From NCBI GenBank assembly GCA_902363805.1, contig CABJBF010000003.1, positions 386,564 through 450,563 on the forward strand: DNA of 64,000 bases. The letters are read 5' to 3'. How positions within the stretch are numbered: position 1 is the stretch's first letter; each line of letters begins with the position of its first letter. Origin of the DNA: Eubacteriaceae bacterium (GTDB taxonomy: Bacteria; Bacillota; Clostridia; Lachnospirales; Lachnospiraceae). The notes beneath the pieces are model-generated. The model was given only the letters and a program-made list of their open reading frames with translations. It ran no database searches and had not been told where the DNA came from. Below, one piece after another: positions 26,921 to 36,535 of the stretch. Both the position numbers and the translations under genes were made by a program.

Positions 26921-28546
26921 TTATCGGCAATCTATTGCTACCACAGTAAATACTGCTTTTTTCTGCTTTTGTGTCAATGGTTTTAACATTCCCACTTCAA
27001 GCATTATTTCAACTATATAAGGAATAAATTCTCCCCATGTAAATGCGTTACTGTTATTGTATCTAACTAATTTTTCCAAATGCTCCGGATACTTTGACTT
27101 ATTTACCTCATAAAGTCTTTCATCCACTTTTTTCCCTTCTTCAAATATAAATTTCGGAATCTGTATATGATTTGCTACAAAATTGTTTATGACAGTTACT
27201 AAATTTCCATCTTTTACATTTATTACTGTAACCTGATTTTCTCCATCAACAACATATCCCTTTGCTGATAGATTGGAAAAACTACTTACACTTATTTTTT
27301 CTTTATCACAACCATTTGATAAATATGAATACAAGTCTTCCCAATCTTCCTGTGTATTACTCCTCCAGTCTATTTTTCTATCGCTATATATACAATTATA
27401 CTGCTTACTTTGAAGCACCTGTTTATTATCTCTCCATACCTGATCATACATATAACCACAACCTGCATATTTATCATCTGCCTTCTGCCTAACACAATCA
27501 TCTGTTACAGTTGCATACGCAATAAAATTCCCTCCGTCCGGTCTTTTTACTGCAAGTTCTTCCCAATTTTCCCAAACGTTTCCGAAAGAGCTTAGCGCCA
27601 TCATTACCAAATTGTATTTCAGATAATTTTTGTCATTATTAGGGCATATCATTCCCCAATTGTCCTCTGCTTTATCAAATTTTTCAAATAGGTCCTTGAA
27701 GAATTTTTCACATAAAAATTTTGCAACTTCTTTTTTAATATTTGCCTCTTCTGAAAAATCTTCTCTGCTATCTGTTATGTACATATTTGTCAGGTATTTA
27801 GGATTTTTTGAGCTGTCAACCTGATTAATATATCCCCATTCCACAAGTTTTCGTAATTCTCCTTCAATATAGGCAATAGGCACTTCCAACTCTTTTGAAA
27901 TATCAGTTATTGTCTTTGCCTGATAATAACAACTCCATGCAATATTCTGTTTAAGCCTTGAATCAAACATATCCTTTGTATCACCGTTTTTCCCCGGGCT
28001 TCCACTATGTCCCATATTAATAAAATATATAGGATTTACACTTAAATTACTGTTTTTAACCATATCAATTTTCTCCTTTAATCCACTTCTGATGTCAGAT
28101 AAATGCCATTTTACGGTTCCAACAGAATTATTAAGTTTCTTTGCAATATCCATTACTGACATTTCCTTATAGTATTTCATATATGTAATTACTCTTTGTC
28201 TGTTGGATAACATCCCAATTTCTTTTCTCAGTTTTTTGTATGTTTCTCCATTTTCAATATTATCAAAGCCACTCTCAGTTACCGGATATTCTATTTTTAG
28301 AATGTCTATGTGTTTATTTGAAATTTCATTATCAACAAATCTTGCATATACATTGCTCGCTATTCTATATACATATCCTTCTATATTTACAATATTATCT
28401 GTCTTAAGAAATGATTTATATATCTCAAGCATAATATTCGAAGCAAGTTCTTCAGCATCCGCAATGTTTCTCATTTTAGACATCGCAAATCCAAATATCT
28501 TCTGCTGGTATTCAACTATTAATTTGTCTGCATCTATCTTATTCAC
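26921..28546 (-). CDS. ECF-type sigma factor with a ~370-residue C-terminal extension
   Basis: Residues ~1-165 are a sigma-70 family ECF factor: region 2 (YQQKIFGFAMSKMRNIADAEELASNIMLEIY) and region 4 (LSNRQRVITYMKYYKEMSVMDIAKKLNNSVGTVKWHLSDIR). The rest (~165-541) is soluble, with a winged-helix-like part (TITDISKELEVPIAYIEGELRKLVEWGYI) and a long region with W-rich blocks of unknown function. No anti-sigma gene is adjacent, so the extension may sense a signal directly, as in other ECFs with C-terminal domains. The ribosome site is CACGGAGGTAG. The C-terminus (VFTVVAIDCR) is plausible. Confidence 0.82.
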   Translation of the reverse strand: MNKIDADKLIVEYQQKIFGFAMSKMRNIADAEELASNIMLEIYKSFLKTDNIVNIEGYVYRIASNVYARFVDNEISNKHIDILKIEYPVTESGFDNIENGETYKKLRKEIGMLSNRQRVITYMKYYKEMSVMDIAKKLNNSVGTVKWHLSDIRSGLKEKIDMVKNSNLSVNPIYFINMGHSGSPGKNGDTKDMFDSRLKQNIAWSCYYQAKTITDISKELEVPIAYIEGELRKLVEWGYINQVDSSKNPKYLTNMYITDSREDFSEEANIKKEVAKFLCEKFFKDLFEKFDKAEDNWGMICPNNDKNYLKYNLVMMALSSFGNVWENWEELAVKRPDGGNFIAYATVTDDCVRQKADDKYAGCGYMYDQVWRDNKQVLQSKQYNCIYSDRKIDWRSNTQEDWEDLYSYLSNGCDKEKISVSSFSNLSAKGYVVDGENQVTVINVKDGNLVTVINNFVANHIQIPKFIFEEGKKVDERLYEVNKSKYPEHLEKLVRYNNSNAFTWGEFIPYIVEIMLEVGMLKPLTQKQKKAVFTVVAIDCR

Positions 28547-28822
28547 TATCTACCTCCGTGATAAACAAATGTGCACTTTTTGTTTTCATCTATATAGTGT
28601 ATTAAATGTTAAAATAGGTTTGGTATAAATTTTTATTAATTCATCTAATCATATATATACTTTACCCCCTCTTCTTTCAATGTATTTTGATACATCCATT
28701 TATCATTTTGGTTATTTTATCACAGTATTCTCACCTTGACACTATTACACAAAACATATCGCAGAGCAAATCTCTGTGCTATAATAAATTGTTCTTAGTC
28801 TAAACTAAAACTTTTTAATTGA
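28547..28822. other. Divergent intergenic region between the ECF gene and a plus-strand gene remnant
   Basis: AT-rich. It contains a TTGACA-like box near 28736 and TATAAT near 28779 on the plus strand, but with no proper 17-base spacing. A small GCAGAG/CTCTGTGC inverted repeat lies near 28760-28778. No gene. Confidence 0.35.
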
Positions 28823-29356
28823 CTAGAAAAAATATATCAAAAGACAAAGTATGGCATTAAACTTTCATCTTACAAGGAAGCTCTTGACTTTTACCTCGGC
28901 TGCGGCAGAAATAATAATGACAAAGCAACTTACAAATGTATTCATAATGGCGGAAAATTTGATGACACTTTCACCGATATAGAATATGACTATTACCCTA
29001 ATGTTTATGAAAGATATGTACCAATGGGCGATAACTATGCAATGTACTGTGGTGAATGTGGCAAATATTTCTACGGTCCTACAAAGCATGATGATTGGGA
29101 CATACATATGTTTTATATTTGTAATGTGTTAGGTCTACCTGGTTCAGGCTGGGCATGGGCATGGGATACTTACGATACTTTCTATAAAAAAGAAGACCAC
29201 GAACATACAGATACTATGCAGCGCTCCTATTGTCAAAATAAAGGTAAACAAGTATCCCAGAAATTACTTGAAAGTAAATATACACCATATAGAACTGATG
29301 TACCAATGAGTTATCCGCCAACAGGACCTGTTTGGTGGTATATAGATAAATTCTAA
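28823..29356 (+). pseudogene. C-terminal remnant of an unknown Trp/Tyr-rich protein
   Basis: An open frame of 177 codons with no convincing start: a TGA precedes codon 1, and the first ATG (29024) has no ribosome site and lies inside coding-like sequence. Features are GIKLSSYKEALDFYLGCG, CGECGKYFYGP and a C-terminal YPPTGPVWWYIDKF. It looks like the end of a secreted Lachnospiraceae protein whose 5' part is gone; I do not recognise the family. Its last ~45 codons are repeated exactly at 36536-36678. Confidence 0.6.
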
Positions 29357-29364
29357 CAAATAAA
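29222..29364 (+). repeat. 143-bp perfect direct repeat, copy 1
   Basis: Identical over 143 bases to 36536-36678, in the same orientation. It covers the 3' end and stop of the gene remnant. The sequences diverge immediately outside both ends. Confidence 0.95.
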
Positions 29365-29491
29365 CACAGTTTTCACCTTTCATTTGATAATTATAAAATA
29401 TTGTTTCTTTGTCAAATTTCATTATTGAATTAATAATATATTCTGCTTTATTTGCAACATATCTTAATATTTATTTATAATCCCCTATAAT

Positions 29492-29530
29492 AAAATACAT
29501 TCTCGTAAAAATTATTCGAGAATGTATTTT
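29492..29530 (-). terminator. Terminator of the DMT transporter gene
   Basis: A 14-bp perfect stem (29492-29505 with 29517-29530), an 11-base loop, and T-rich flanks on both strands. It lies 5 bases after the stop at 29535. Confidence 0.85.
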
Positions 29531-29534
29531 TATT

Positions 29535-30437
29535 TCAATTTTTATTTTTTCTTTTTTCTTTAACAGGCAGAACTATCATTACTGTTGAAAAAAGTATCAA
29601 AAATATTCCCATTCCAAGTTTCCACGTCATTTCTTCATTAAAGATAATCAAACCTATTACTACACCTGTCAGTGGTTCAAAAGTACTTAACAATGATGCC
29701 ATTACCGCACCACATAAAAATGCCCCTTTTTGAAACAAAACCAATGCTATTACAGTTGTAAAAAATGCTAGGCATATATCTGCTGAAAATTCACTAATAT
29801 TTCCTATTAATCTAAGCTTTCCTACTAAAATTGAAAATATTCCTACTTCTATTGACGCAAATAAACATAGCCAAAACGATAGTACCATTACAGATTCATC
29901 TTTTAATCTGAATTTTTCCAATAAAATGACATAAAGTGAATATACTATTCCCGAAATAACAGCCAAAACCATTCCTCGCATTCCTGCGTGTTTTTCAGGT
30001 GAATACAACATAACTATTCCTATAATACACAATATGGCACAGAAAATTTTCTTTTTTTCCATCTTTGTTCTAAACAATATTGCCATAAGTATCATAACTG
30101 AAATAGGATAAGTAAAATGTAAGGATGTTGCTAATCCCGAATCTATATAATTGTAAGAAATATATAATAAAATTGGTGTGACAGCATATAAAACAGATAA
30201 TCCAAATATTTGAATTAGTTTCTCTTTGCCTATTAACAAATTTCTCCCATAAAATCCTTTTAAAATTATTGCCATAAACAAGCTTGCAAATAAGAATCTC
30301 CAAAACACAACTGAATATGCATTACTGCCACTTTTATATGCCATCTTTGTCAAAAAAGGCATTGTTCCAAAAAGTATTGCTGATGTAATTATATACAGTT
30401 GTCCCTTACAGTTTTTTAACATTTTTTCCCCTTTCAA
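29535..30437 (-). CDS. EamA/DMT-family membrane transporter
   Basis: A 300-residue protein with ten predicted membrane helices in two EamA repeats (first: AILFGTMPFLTKMAYKSGSNAYSVVFWRF; second: GMVLAVISGIVYSLYVILLEKF, ending STFEPLTGVVIGLIIFNEEMTW). These export or import metabolites such as amino acids or sugar derivatives; the substrate cannot be told. The start follows AAAGGGGAAAAA. It is downstream of the first PTS operon but separated by a hairpin, so read-through would be partial. Confidence 0.9.
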   Translation of the reverse strand: MKGEKMLKNCKGQLYIITSAILFGTMPFLTKMAYKSGSNAYSVVFWRFLFASLFMAIILKGFYGRNLLIGKEKLIQIFGLSVLYAVTPILLYISYNYIDSGLATSLHFTYPISVMILMAILFRTKMEKKKIFCAILCIIGIVMLYSPEKHAGMRGMVLAVISGIVYSLYVILLEKFRLKDESVMVLSFWLCLFASIEVGIFSILVGKLRLIGNISEFSADICLAFFTTVIALVLFQKGAFLCGAVMASLLSTFEPLTGVVIGLIIFNEEMTWKLGMGIFLILFSTVMIVLPVKEKRKNKN

Positions 30438-30448
30438 ATATAAAATTC

Positions 30449-30484
30449 AGGCCCCGAAGTTTTTTATTCTCCGGAGCCCACTTA
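30449..30484 (-). terminator. Hairpin between the ceramidase-like and DMT genes
   Basis: On the minus strand GGCTCCGGAG pairs with CTTCGGGGCC (two G-U pairs, valid only on this strand) around an A-rich loop. A T-rich stretch follows. Probably a weak terminator that sets apart the DMT gene. Confidence 0.6.
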
Positions 30485-30496
30485 TGAATAAAACAG

Positions 30497-31756
30497 CTAG
30501 TTACAACCTTTTTCCATTAATTCAACCAATTTTTCTGTTATTTTTTCAGGCTCCCCCTGTCTAAAGTTAGTGCTTCTTCCCTCATAACAGGTTTCGTATT
30601 CATCCGCCTTTACCAAATAACCAACCATCCCATTTGTATATCCCCATATTATGGAGTAGTCAGCTTTGCTTGCTGCCTTTATTTGCAATCCAAAACACGA
30701 AAACAGTTCTGCCGGTATCTGACATATTTCCAAATCTCCCAGTCTGATTATTGATGCATCAAACTCATTCTTAACATGTTTTTCATTGTATTGCATTTTC
30801 AAAAAAGCCAAACCACTAATTAATAATTTTCTTTGATCAAAATTTTCTTCTTTTTCTAATTTTGCTTCATCTTCAGTTATTTCTATTTTTAACTTATTCA
30901 ATACATCATTGCTTTTATCGAATTCATCTAAATAATGGTATTTATCCACTTTAATATCTGTAAATGATACACGTTTATATTCACCTGAGCACTTCAATTG
31001 AGCAATGATTGCGTCTCCTAATCTTTCTATTTCATCGAAACCTGCGTTTTTTCTGTACTGTCTGTTTCCCATATCCCCACTTGCTCCCTGCATCATAAGT
31101 GGCGATACTCCCCACTCTTTTTCAATTTTTCTTTTAATATACCCGATAATATCTGTTGTCATTTCAAGACTTAAGGGATCATTAACAGTTGCATGACACG
31201 CTATATTAAAACAACCTGCCACTACATTTCCGTTCTTGTCAACAAACTTAATTTCCAATATATTTTTATCTTCTATTTTTCCTTTACCATTTCTGTTTCC
31301 ATACAAACCATCTATAACTGTATTTCTGATGTATGGTGTAACTTCTGTAAATCTTTTATCAAAACAGTTACCTACAGCTTCCTCGAATTTTTCCAACAGA
31401 AATTTTCTATATCCCGGAACAACTTTTATCTCATCTAGTCCAAAAGCATTTTCTTCTAATGTTTCAGGTCCTGTATGTGTATGAATAGTGCCTATTATTA
31501 TGTTATCGTATGGCACATTATATTTTTCTTCTATAGACTTTCTCATTATATCCGCCAGTTTAAAATCTATTTCTATTATATCTATTTCTCCCCAAACCAT
31601 TAATTTATTATTAATTTTTAACACAATTACCGTCCACTCAAAACGATCATGTACCTTATCCGTTTTTTCATCTCTTAATGGATTTCCACTGACATAACAC
31701 GGTAAATATTGTTCTTTGGGCGTGATTTCAACTGTACTTGTTGATACTAAAATCAT
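30497..31756 (-). CDS. Neutral-ceramidase-like (PF04734-type) protein in a PTS operon
   Basis: A 419-residue protein without signal peptide. It matches the N-terminal catalytic domain of neutral ceramidases: STSTVEITPKE start, IIIGTIHTHTGPE with the zinc-binding His pair (~95-105), FNIACHATVND with a further His (~183), and MMQGASGDMGNR (~221). Characterised relatives hydrolyse ceramide N-acyl bonds. A cytoplasmic copy in a PTS operon suggests hydrolysis of an amide-bearing phosphorylated sugar instead, which is inference. It starts ~20 bases after the IIA gene. Confidence 0.78.
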   Translation of the reverse strand: MILVSTSTVEITPKEQYLPCYVSGNPLRDEKTDKVHDRFEWTVIVLKINNKLMVWGEIDIIEIDFKLADIMRKSIEEKYNVPYDNIIIGTIHTHTGPETLEENAFGLDEIKVVPGYRKFLLEKFEEAVGNCFDKRFTEVTPYIRNTVIDGLYGNRNGKGKIEDKNILEIKFVDKNGNVVAGCFNIACHATVNDPLSLEMTTDIIGYIKRKIEKEWGVSPLMMQGASGDMGNRQYRKNAGFDEIERLGDAIIAQLKCSGEYKRVSFTDIKVDKYHYLDEFDKSNDVLNKLKIEITEDEAKLEKEENFDQRKLLISGLAFLKMQYNEKHVKNEFDASIIRLGDLEICQIPAELFSCFGLQIKAASKADYSIIWGYTNGMVGYLVKADEYETCYEGRSTNFRQGEPEKITEKLVELMEKGCN

Positions 31757-31776
31757 AAGTTACTCCTTTCCTAAAT

Positions 31777-32187
31777 TTATTCATCATCATCATCTATATT
31801 TGCATTTATTTCATTTACAAACTGTATTGTTTCCTTAGCCATTTCAATTGATTGACTAAGTTGCTCTTTATTTATGCATTCTTCTGGTCGTAACACCAGC
31901 TCCATTGCAAGAGGTACATTTATGCCTGTAATAAGGAATACATTTTCACCCATATATGGAATAAACTTTTGATTAACACTTCCTGACAAAACATCTGTCA
32001 TTACAACAACTTTATCATCCTTTTGAAAACCATCAAAAATCTTTTTTATCTCTTCTTCAATATTGTAGTCTTCCGTAACATATGCTGAAATAGTATACAA
32101 ATTTTCTTTTACTGATGTTAAAAATTCAACTGTTTCCTTTAATCCATCTGCCATTCTATAATGAGATGCAAAAATATATCTGACCAT
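31777..32187 (-). CDS. PTS mannose/fructose-family IIA component
   Basis: A 136-residue cytoplasmic phosphocarrier. The phospho-accepting His9 lies in IFASHYRMADG, and VVVMTDVLSGSVNQ is the conserved D-x-x-x-G-S loop. It receives phosphate from HPr and passes it to IIB (33872-34354). It is separated from the IID gene by an intercistronic hairpin and followed by the ceramidase-like gene. Confidence 0.9.
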   Translation of the reverse strand: MVRYIFASHYRMADGLKETVEFLTSVKENLYTISAYVTEDYNIEEEIKKIFDGFQKDDKVVVMTDVLSGSVNQKFIPYMGENVFLITGINVPLAMELVLRPEECINKEQLSQSIEMAKETIQFVNEINANIDDDDE

Positions 32188-32222
32188 TATTTTTCTCCTG
32201 TTTTATGATTTTCTCCATTTTA

Positions 32223-32275
32223 TAGGAATTTTACCACAAAGACACACTTGCTTTTCCTTGTGGCAAAAATTCCTA
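32223..32275 (-). promoter_or_regulatory. Intercistronic stem-loop between IID and IIA genes
   Basis: Stem 32223-32239 with 32258-32275 (TAGGAATTTT.CCACAA / TTGTGG.AAAAATTCCTA, one bulge), 13 bases after the IID stop. There is no long T-run in the operon direction, so RNA processing or a stability boundary is more likely than full termination. Confidence 0.6.
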
Positions 32276-32287
32276 CAGACTAAAATA

Positions 32288-33097
32288 TTATGCTAATATT
32301 CCTGTTGCTGCACCTATACATCCAAGTACCAACAATCCTAAAATTATGTACGTTAATTTAACACCTTTCTTTAAAAGTTTATATATGACTACTGTTAAAG
32401 CTAAGGGTAACATGCATGGTAATATTGCATCTAAAATATCTGTTTGTATATTCATAGACACATCACCATACTTAAACTTCAGTCCCGTTGTCATTGTTAC
32501 TACACTTGGAATCATTGCTCCTACTACAAACAATCCTAATATAGAAGCACTTTCAGTAAATGCACTCAGCTTATTTCCTATTGCAGATATAAAATTAGCA
32601 CCAAGTTTGTAACCATAATTCCACCATGAAAGCCTCCATATATAGAATATTGCGTATAAAACACACCATATAATTAATCCTATAGGATTGCCCTTAGTTC
32701 CCATATACCCAGCTATTGAGCCAAATATTGTAGGTAATAATATCCATCCCAATGAATCACCTACACCTGCCAAAGGTCCCATTAATCCAACTTTAAGTGA
32801 CTGAACGGCATCCATAGCTTCAAGTCCGTCTTTATCTTCCATTGCCAATCCTGCACCTAAAAGTAATCCATGAAAATATGGCATTGTATTATAATATTTA
32901 AACTGGTTCATCATTGATTTCTGATAATCGTCATCATCAGGATATATTTTTCTTAATGCCTTTGCCTCTGCAAATGCTACTGCACCACCAAGCTGTGTTT
33001 CATAATTGAACAGATTTACATTAATCCATGATCTTAGTGCACAACGTCTTAAATCTTTTTTTGTTAACACCGGTGTTTTATCACTCATCTTCGTCAA
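32288..33097 (-). CDS. PTS mannose-family IID component
   Basis: A 269-residue membrane component. Diagnostic blocks: LRSWINVNLFNYETQLGG, FKYYNTMPYFHGLLLGAGLAMED and VGLMGPLAGVGDSLGW. With IIC it forms the sugar channel. It overlaps the IIC gene by 17 bases. Confidence 0.93.
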   Translation of the reverse strand: MTKMSDKTPVLTKKDLRRCALRSWINVNLFNYETQLGGAVAFAEAKALRKIYPDDDDYQKSMMNQFKYYNTMPYFHGLLLGAGLAMEDKDGLEAMDAVQSLKVGLMGPLAGVGDSLGWILLPTIFGSIAGYMGTKGNPIGLIIWCVLYAIFYIWRLSWWNYGYKLGANFISAIGNKLSAFTESASILGLFVVGAMIPSVVTMTTGLKFKYGDVSMNIQTDILDAILPCMLPLALTVVIYKLLKKGVKLTYIILGLLVLGCIGAATGILA

Positions 33098-33854
33098 ATC
33101 CTCCTTCCACTATAGTTGTTTCTTTTGTTGAAACAATTTGTCTCTTATAATATTCATATGCAACTGCTGCGCCTATAATAGCTACAGGTAATACGCTTAA
33201 ATTCATATACGCAACTAATATAAAACCTATTGCCACAAAGCCTATGTACTTCTTTGTAGGCATATATGTAAGCAACATTCCAATACCAATAACAGGTAAC
33301 ATTCCACATGCTATTGATAATCCTCCTGTAAACCATTTTGGCATTGAATTAACTATAAAATCTGTTACGTTTTCACCAAATGCCAAAATAATAAAAGTAG
33401 GTAAAGCTGCACTTAGGAAGAATAAAACCGGTCCTAAGTAAAGAATTCTTTCCATCTTTTTAAATTTCTTTTCCATACAATATTGCTGTGCTTTTCTTAC
33501 AACAAATCCATTTAAAACTTTTGCAATTACATCAAGTTGAACACCTAACGCTCCTGCTGCTATACCTACTGCAACTCCTACTGACATATCCTGTCCTGTA
33601 TGAATCGTAAGTGCTGTAGCTACTACTGCAGCCATTCCGTAGTTAGGAACACTTGAGCCACCGATTGCTGCTACACCAAGTGCCATTAACTGAATACTTG
33701 CTCCAACTACTAACGCTGTCATTGGATCTCCCATAACTATACCCACAAGCACTGCATAAAACATATAGTTATCTGTTATTATCTGTGGTCCATAGTTATC
33801 TACATACTGTAATCCTGCTATAACAGCTGCTGCGATTACAAACCCTATTCCCAT
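33081..33854 (-). CDS. PTS mannose-family IIC component
   Basis: A 257-residue multi-helix membrane protein with the family blocks PQIITDNYMFYAVLVGIVMGDPMTALVVGASIQ and SVGVAVGIAAGALGVQLDVIAK. It forms the transport pathway with IID. The acidic C-terminus (GGFDEDE) overlaps the IID start. Confidence 0.93.
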   Translation of the reverse strand: MGIGFVIAAAVIAGLQYVDNYGPQIITDNYMFYAVLVGIVMGDPMTALVVGASIQLMALGVAAIGGSSVPNYGMAAVVATALTIHTGQDMSVGVAVGIAAGALGVQLDVIAKVLNGFVVRKAQQYCMEKKFKKMERILYLGPVLFFLSAALPTFIILAFGENVTDFIVNSMPKWFTGGLSIACGMLPVIGIGMLLTYMPTKKYIGFVAIGFILVAYMNLSVLPVAIIGAAVAYEYYKRQIVSTKETTIVEGGFDEDE

Positions 33855-33871
33855 CGTCTTGTCCTCCTTTT

Positions 33872-34354
33872 TTATTTAATAAATTTTTCTAATGGTTCCG
33901 GTTTATCATTTGGCACATACTGCACCAGAATTTTAGTTCCTTTTTCGATAATTTTTTTGAAAATAGGTTCATCTTCTTTTTTCACATAAGCCCTTTTACT
34001 TACTTTTGTGCTTTCTGTGTTTTCAGGAATTTCAGTTCCACCTAAAATTAAAGTTCCTATCTCATTTCCGTTTTCAATCAAGTCCAAAATTATCTGTGGA
34101 TCATTACATATAACAAAAACTTTCTGACCATCATACTTACCATTCTTAAAATTGGTATATGCTGTTTCTTTATTAATAATTGATAAAGAACATCCTGACG
34201 GTTTTCCCATTCTCATAGCCTCCTTTATCATTGGGGTATTGGCTGTTTTGTCATCAATTACCATAACCCTGTTTGCTCCAGACTTTGGTGTCCACTGGGA
34301 AGCTACTATTCCATGTAACAATCTGTTATCCAATCTTGCTAATGATATTCCCAT
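33872..34354 (-). CDS. PTS mannose-family IIB component
   Basis: A 160-residue phosphotransfer protein with the active His14 in LDNRLLHGIVASQW, and the RVMVIDDKTAN and MGKPSGCSLSIINKETA blocks. It phosphorylates the incoming sugar. It is the first PTS gene of the operon, after the Cof-type phosphatase. Substrate specificity cannot be deduced from the sequence. Confidence 0.92.
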   Translation of the reverse strand: MGISLARLDNRLLHGIVASQWTPKSGANRVMVIDDKTANTPMIKEAMRMGKPSGCSLSIINKETAYTNFKNGKYDGQKVFVICNDPQIILDLIENGNEIGTLILGGTEIPENTESTKVSKRAYVKKEDEPIFKKIIEKGTKILVQYVPNDKPEPLEKFIK

Positions 34355-34405
34355 AATTTTTCTCCTTTCTGCTTTTAGTTCTTTTATTATAAAAATACAT
34401 TCGTA

Positions 34406-35230
34406 TCAACGAATTTCTGTAAGAATATCTGTAAGAAACTTTCCTACTCCGTCATTATTATTGTTATCAATAACTATCTTTGCGTGTTTCTTTACTTCTT
34501 CCATTGCATTTCCCATTGCCACAGAAATTCCTGCATATTCCAGCATTGATATATCGCTTTCACAATCCCCTATTGTAACTACAGCGTCCATGCTTATTTT
34601 TAACTTGTCACATAGCCACTTTAAAGCTATACCCTTGCTTGTTTCTCTTGAACACGCCTCAACTGCCAATATATTAGACTGCATAATTAATATTTTCTGA
34701 TACTTATTCCTAAACTCAATAATTTTTTTCCCATCGTTAGGATTATTAAGTAAAGTTCCTATTTTTTCAGGAATAGCATTCTTATTTCTTATAACATCTA
34801 TCAAACTTCCTTCAGTTACACTTGACGCTTTAAAAAATTCATTAAATGTATTTATTAAAAAGTTCGTTATATTTTTTGTTGAATAATACAATTTTTCATT
34901 ACTTACAAAATATGTAAATATTTGCTCTTCTTCCAATTTCTTTATTAAATCAATCGATTCAAATAAATTCATTGAAACTACTTTTAAATTTTTATGTTCA
35001 ATACAATCCTTTATAATTCCACCATTCTCTCCAATAAAGTATCTTACTCCTATTGGCACAAGTTCTTTCTGAACAATCTCATCATTTGAAATTCTTCCTG
35101 ATGTCGGAACAATGTAAATACCTTTGTTTATAAGTTTTTTCATAGCACATATGCTTTTAGAAGAAATTTTTTTTTTGTCATTTAATAAAGTACCATCTAG
35201 ATCCAATGCTATCAGTTTTATTTTCTGCAT
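34406..35230 (-). CDS. Cof-type HAD sugar-phosphate phosphatase
   Basis: A 274-residue HAD IIB hydrolase. Motif I is IALDLDGTLLNDKKK, motif II VPTSGR, the Lys motif SKGIALKWLCDKL, and motif IV GDCESDISMLEYAG. Cof enzymes remove phosphate from small phosphometabolites. As first gene of the first PTS operon it probably acts on a product of the imported sugar. It is divergent from the PucR regulator. Confidence 0.9.
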   Translation of the reverse strand: MQKIKLIALDLDGTLLNDKKKISSKSICAMKKLINKGIYIVPTSGRISNDEIVQKELVPIGVRYFIGENGGIIKDCIEHKNLKVVSMNLFESIDLIKKLEEEQIFTYFVSNEKLYYSTKNITNFLINTFNEFFKASSVTEGSLIDVIRNKNAIPEKIGTLLNNPNDGKKIIEFRNKYQKILIMQSNILAVEACSRETSKGIALKWLCDKLKISMDAVVTIGDCESDISMLEYAGISVAMGNAMEEVKKHAKIVIDNNNNDGVGKFLTDILTEIR

Positions 35231-35331
35231 ATAACCTCCTTATAATATCTTTTCACCTTTTATAATAATCAAATATTAACACACATCATTTACAGTTTAT
35301 AGCATATGAAGCATAATTTTATAATACATTT

Positions 35332-35348
35332 TTGTGCTTGTAGCACAA
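35332..35348. promoter_or_regulatory. Inverted repeat in the divergent promoter region, candidate PucR operator
   Basis: TTGTGC-N5-GCACAA lies centrally between the Cof/PTS operon and the pucR-like gene. It overlaps plausible -35 positions on both strands: ~24 bases before a TATACT box (~35358) for the regulator, and ahead of TATTAT for the operon. Confidence 0.5.
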
Positions 35349-35383
35349 TATAATTATGATATACTAAAAAAGGAGGTATTATT

Positions 35384-36394
35384 ATGTCACTTACACTTGA
35401 GTATTTTTATCAAAAAACAAATCAAAACTATAACTTAAATTTATTAACTGATTCCGTTAGTCTAAATAAAAAAATAACCTGGGTCTATCTTTTAGATGAT
35501 GTTAATAATAGTTCTTTTGTGAGAGGTGGAGAACTTATTATCACAACTGGTCTGACTACTAAAAACACAAAAAAATTAGATTATCTAATTAACGAGGCCT
35601 ATACTAAGGGAGCCTGTGGTGTAATAATCAATACCGGTATGTATATTAAGACTGTTCCCTCACGAATTATTGAGTTTGGAGAAAAAAATAACTTTCCTAT
35701 ATTTTCAATGCCATGGGATACTCATATAGCAGATATAATGCAGGAATATTGTAATGAAATTATTTCCGAGCAAAAAATTGTTTCTCTTAAAAACAGTGTT
35801 TTTCTAAGAAGCATTCTACGTTCCTCTTCAGAAGAAGACAAACAGATTCTTAATCAATTTATCGGTTATAGAATTGTTGCTAGTAAGATTCCTTTAAGTC
35901 TTCTACATTTTGCTAAAGTAGAACTTGATAACATTTATTATTATATCTGTTCATCTAATAACATAAATTTTGCCAACCAAAATATAGGTTTAAGTAATAA
36001 AATTGAATCAATCAATGATATGCACCAATATTACATACAAGCCAATAAGGCTTTAAAGGTTTCATTTATAAAAGAACAATATTTGATGTATTTTTCTGAC
36101 ATAGGTCTTTACGACATAGCTCTATCTATTGATGATAAATATGTTCATAACTATGCCCATAAATTGCTTTCACCAATAAAAGATTATGAGCTTTTAAACA
36201 CCTTTCGAGTATATCTTGAATGTAATGGAAGTGTTAACCTAGTTGCCAATAAACTATTTGTACACAGAAATACAATTAATTATCGTATCCATCAGATAAA
36301 GGAACAATTATGCTTAGATTTAGACATACCTGAAAACAAATTAAAATATCTTTTTGCCTTTTACATATGCGATTGCGATAATGAACAATTTTAA
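35384..36394 (+). CDS. PucR-family transcriptional regulator
   Basis: A 336-residue regulator. The N-terminal PucR domain (residues ~1-125) has RGGELIITTGL and GACGVIINTGMYI. The C-terminal HTH_30 domain has ECNGSVNLVANKLFVHRNTINYRIHQIKE. The start follows AAAAGGAGGTATT. Divergent to the first PTS operon and presumably its regulator, responding to a small metabolite. Confidence 0.9.
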   Translation: MSLTLEYFYQKTNQNYNLNLLTDSVSLNKKITWVYLLDDVNNSSFVRGGELIITTGLTTKNTKKLDYLINEAYTKGACGVIINTGMYIKTVPSRIIEFGEKNNFPIFSMPWDTHIADIMQEYCNEIISEQKIVSLKNSVFLRSILRSSSEEDKQILNQFIGYRIVASKIPLSLLHFAKVELDNIYYYICSSNNINFANQNIGLSNKIESINDMHQYYIQANKALKVSFIKEQYLMYFSDIGLYDIALSIDDKYVHNYAHKLLSPIKDYELLNTFRVYLECNGSVNLVANKLFVHRNTINYRIHQIKEQLCLDLDIPENKLKYLFAFYICDCDNEQF

Positions 36395-36535
36395 AGAATT
36401 AAATGTGCTTCTTATTGCGTGAATTGTATAAGATGGTGATTATCATGACAGGATTATGATTAAACATCTGCGTATTCTTATGCAGATTAGTGTACTTAAT
36501 TCTTCACATACTGATATACTCCGGTATCCAATTAA

